A stretch of DNA of 64,000 nucleotides from Azohydromonas aeria (GTDB lineage: Bacteria > Pseudomonadota > Gammaproteobacteria > Burkholderiales > Burkholderiaceae_C). The stretch spans positions 62,001 to 126,000 of the forward strand of contig NZ_VIDQ01000006.1 of the NCBI RefSeq assembly GCF_009760915.1, given 5' to 3'. The notes below the pieces were generated by a model. It worked only from the letters and a program-made list of their open reading frames with translations, did no database searches and was not told the DNA's origin. Position 1 is the first letter of the stretch, and every line of letters begins with the position of its first letter. Shown here in pieces: positions 62,615 through 64,000 of the stretch. Made by a program: the position numbers and the translations under genes.

Positions 62615-63069
62615 ACGACCCCCGAACCTTTTCATCTTCGCTTGACGCCCAGGCGCTCGAAGCGCGCTTTGCGTTGCGCGTGACGGCGCGCCTGAGCGAA
62701 CAGGCGGCCCGCCAGCCTCACTCCATCGAAGAGCGGCTGCGCTTCGCACGCCAGCAGGCGCTGGAGCGCGCGCGCGTGCGCCGCAAGGCAGCCGCCATGG
62801 CGTCGGACGTGCAGGCGCTGGGCTCGACGCTGGCCCTGGGCGGCGGCGCCGGGCAGCAGCACAGCGGCTGGTGGCAGCGGGCCATGGCCACGGCGCTGCC
62901 CCTGGCCGTGCTGCTGGGCGGGCTGACGCTGATCCACTGGAACCAGACGCATGCCCAGATCGAGGCGGCGGTGCAGATCGATGCCGAGCTGCTCACCGAC
63001 GACCTGCCGCCGGCCGCCTACAGCGACCCGGGCTTCTACGAGTTCCTGCGCAAGCAGCAGGGCGGCTGA
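62611..63069 (+). CDS. DUF3619 membrane protein, possible anti-sigma factor
   Basis: The 152-residue protein has a charged N-terminal cytosolic region (EARFALRVTARLSEQAARQPHSIEERLRFARQQALERARVRRK), one transmembrane helix (ATALPLAVLLGGLTLIHW, near residues 92-109) and a short periplasmic tail (TDDLPPAAYSDPGFYEFLRKQQGG). This is the DUF3619 pattern. Position directly after and overlapping the sigma gene suggests an anti-sigma role, which is inferred from context. Confidence 0.87.
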   Translation: MNDPRTFSSSLDAQALEARFALRVTARLSEQAARQPHSIEERLRFARQQALERARVRRKAAAMASDVQALGSTLALGGGAGQQHSGWWQRAMATALPLAVLLGGLTLIHWNQTHAQIEAAVQIDAELLTDDLPPAAYSDPGFYEFLRKQQGG

Positions 63070-63104
63070 CCCTTCTTTTGACACTCCTGAACCTGCCCTC
63101 CCCG

Positions 63105-63869
63105 ATGAGCCCCTGCCGCTGGCACCTCTTGCTCCTGGCCCTGCCCGCTGCGGCGTGCCTGGCCCAGCCGGTGCCGTCGGCAACGCCGGGGGCGGCCTCA
63201 GCTTCCATGCCGCCGCGCGCAGCCGCGCCGGGCGCGGAACGCTCCTCCGCCTGGACTTCGCTGACGCCCGCGCAGCGCGCGACGCTGGCGCCGCTGCAGC
63301 GCGAATGGGGCCGCATCGACCCGTTGCGCCAGCGCAAGTGGCTGGAGATCGCCATGCGTTTTCCGCGCATGTCGGCCGAGGAGCAGCAGCGGGTGCAGGA
63401 ACGCATGGCCGAGTGGGCGCGCATGACGCCCGAAGAGCGTGGCCGGGCCCGGGTGCAGTTCCTGGAGACGCGCCAGATGAGCCCGCAGGAGCGCCAGGCC
63501 GGCTGGGAGGCCTACCAGGCACTGCCGCCCGAGGAAAAGCGTGAATTAGCCCAGCGGGCCGTGCCTGCGGCGGGGCGCGGTGCCGCATCGGCCACCGAAC
63601 CGGGCACAAAATCCACCATCGTGCGCGTGCCCAGCGCGCCACCCGTGCTCAAGCCTGTCGGACCGACGCTGATGCAGGTGGCGCCCGGCGCCACGACCAC
63701 CAGCGTCACGCGCGCGCCCGCGCCGCCGCTGCACCAGCAACCCGGCCTGCCCAAGATGGCGGCGACTCCGACTTTCGTGGACAAGAACACCCTTCTGCCC
63801 AAGCGCGGCGTGCAAGCCGCCGCCACCGTCACCGAACCGGCTGCTCCCCCGGCGGCAAGCCGCCCGTGA
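63105..63869 (+). CDS. DUF3106 exported protein
   Basis: The 254-residue protein has a signal peptide (WHLLLLALPAAACLAQ) and the DUF3106 region of repeated EW(x)RM-like helices: WTSLTPAQRATLAPLQREW, WLEIAMRFPRMSAEEQQRVQERMAEWARMTPEERGRARVQFLETRQMSPQERQAGWEAYQALPPEEKR. The C-terminal third is a Pro/Ala/Thr-rich tail. It is a likely periplasmic or envelope protein of the sigma operon. The stop overlaps the RDD start (GTGA). Confidence 0.85.
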   Translation: MSPCRWHLLLLALPAAACLAQPVPSATPGAASASMPPRAAAPGAERSSAWTSLTPAQRATLAPLQREWGRIDPLRQRKWLEIAMRFPRMSAEEQQRVQERMAEWARMTPEERGRARVQFLETRQMSPQERQAGWEAYQALPPEEKRELAQRAVPAAGRGAASATEPGTKSTIVRVPSAPPVLKPVGPTLMQVAPGATTTSVTRAPAPPLHQQPGLPKMAATPTFVDKNTLLPKRGVQAAATVTEPAAPPAASRP

Positions 63870-64000
63870 CGGCGGCCGCTCCCGCCGCGCTGCAGACCCC
63901 TCCCCTGCGGCGCCGCCTGGCGTGCATGCTCTACGAAGGTGTCCTGCTGTTCGGCGTGCTCATGATCGCCGGCCTGCTCTACGCCGGCGTGACGCAGCAG
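63866..64000 (+). CDS. RDD family membrane protein, 5' part only
   Basis: From GTG 63866, 45 codons are visible (MTAAAPAALQTPPLRRRLACMLYEGVLLFGVLMIAGLLYAGVTQQ) before the window ends. The RRRLACMLYEGVLLFGV segment matches the start of the RDD domain (Arg, then Asp-like position, first transmembrane helix). It continues the sigma-DUF3619-DUF3106-RDD order known from Comamonadaceae. Confidence 0.7.
   Translation, partial: MTAAAPAALQTPPLRRRLACMLYEGVLLFGVLMIAGLLYAGVTQQ

Overview
This is a contiguous stretch of bacterial chromosome from a high-GC betaproteobacterium. Gene content and order point to Burkholderiales, most likely Comamonadaceae: ndk-rlmN-pilW-rodZ-ispG, the tRNA-Leu/tig/clpP/clpX/lon/tRNA-Gly/tRNA-Cys block, ilvB-ilvH-ilvC-pssA-leuA with a divergent sigma factor/DUF3619/DUF3106/RDD operon, and hpnCDE. 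The family assignment is inferred from synteny and protein style, not from a database search. The window is densely coding, has no rRNA, CRISPR array, prophage or insertion sequence, and is cut inside ispG at the left edge and inside an RDD-family gene at the right edge.

Layout. 1-9 kb (mostly minus): ispG, rodZ, pilW, rlmN, ndk, rluB, scpB and rluD (translation and ribosome maintenance, isoprenoid, cell shape and pilus functions), with bamD divergent from rluD. 10-20 kb: a DinG/YoaA helicase, zapE, and the 2-oxoglutarate dehydrogenase operon sucA-odhB-DUF29-lpdA, followed by a small cysteine-rich protein on the plus strand. 20-25 kb: a flavin-based oxidation block (etfB, etfA, acyl-CoA dehydrogenase, nitronate monooxygenase-like), then murI on the plus strand. 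25.6-29.6 kb: a UMF1-type transporter, a secreted Gly/Ser-rich protein, and a hipBA-like toxin-antitoxin pair next to tRNA-Leu(UAA). The toxin gene is split by one in-frame TAG codon. 29.7-32.7 kb: queE, an unusual three-module QueD/PTPS-like protein, and an AI-2E exporter. 32.8-37.7 kb: a MacAB/TolC-type efflux operon. 37.8-41.9 kb: a periplasmic binding protein and a translationally coupled PIG-L deacetylase, GT2 glycosyltransferase and SPASM radical-SAM cassette.

42-48.4 kb: tRNA-Cys, tRNA-Gly, lon, clpX, clpP, tig and tRNA-Leu(UAG), the cytosolic protein quality-control block. 48.5-53.6 kb: hpnC, hpnD and hpnE (squalene synthesis), an IclR regulator with a palindromic operator, and a PBP7-type D,D-endopeptidase. 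53.7-61.8 kb: branched-chain amino acid synthesis, with ilvB-ilvH-ilvC ending at a terminator, then pssA, then two different 2-isopropylmalate synthases in tandem behind a Leu-codon leader peptide and attenuator. 62-64 kb: a divergent ECF-like sigma factor operon.

The most notable observations are the three-module PTPS protein, whose catalytic residues are spread in a complementary way over three degenerate repeats; the amber-interrupted hipA with an intact antitoxin and palindromic operator; the leuA attenuator whose leader peptide may be almost leaderless; and the uncharacterised PIG-L/GT2/SPASM cassette.
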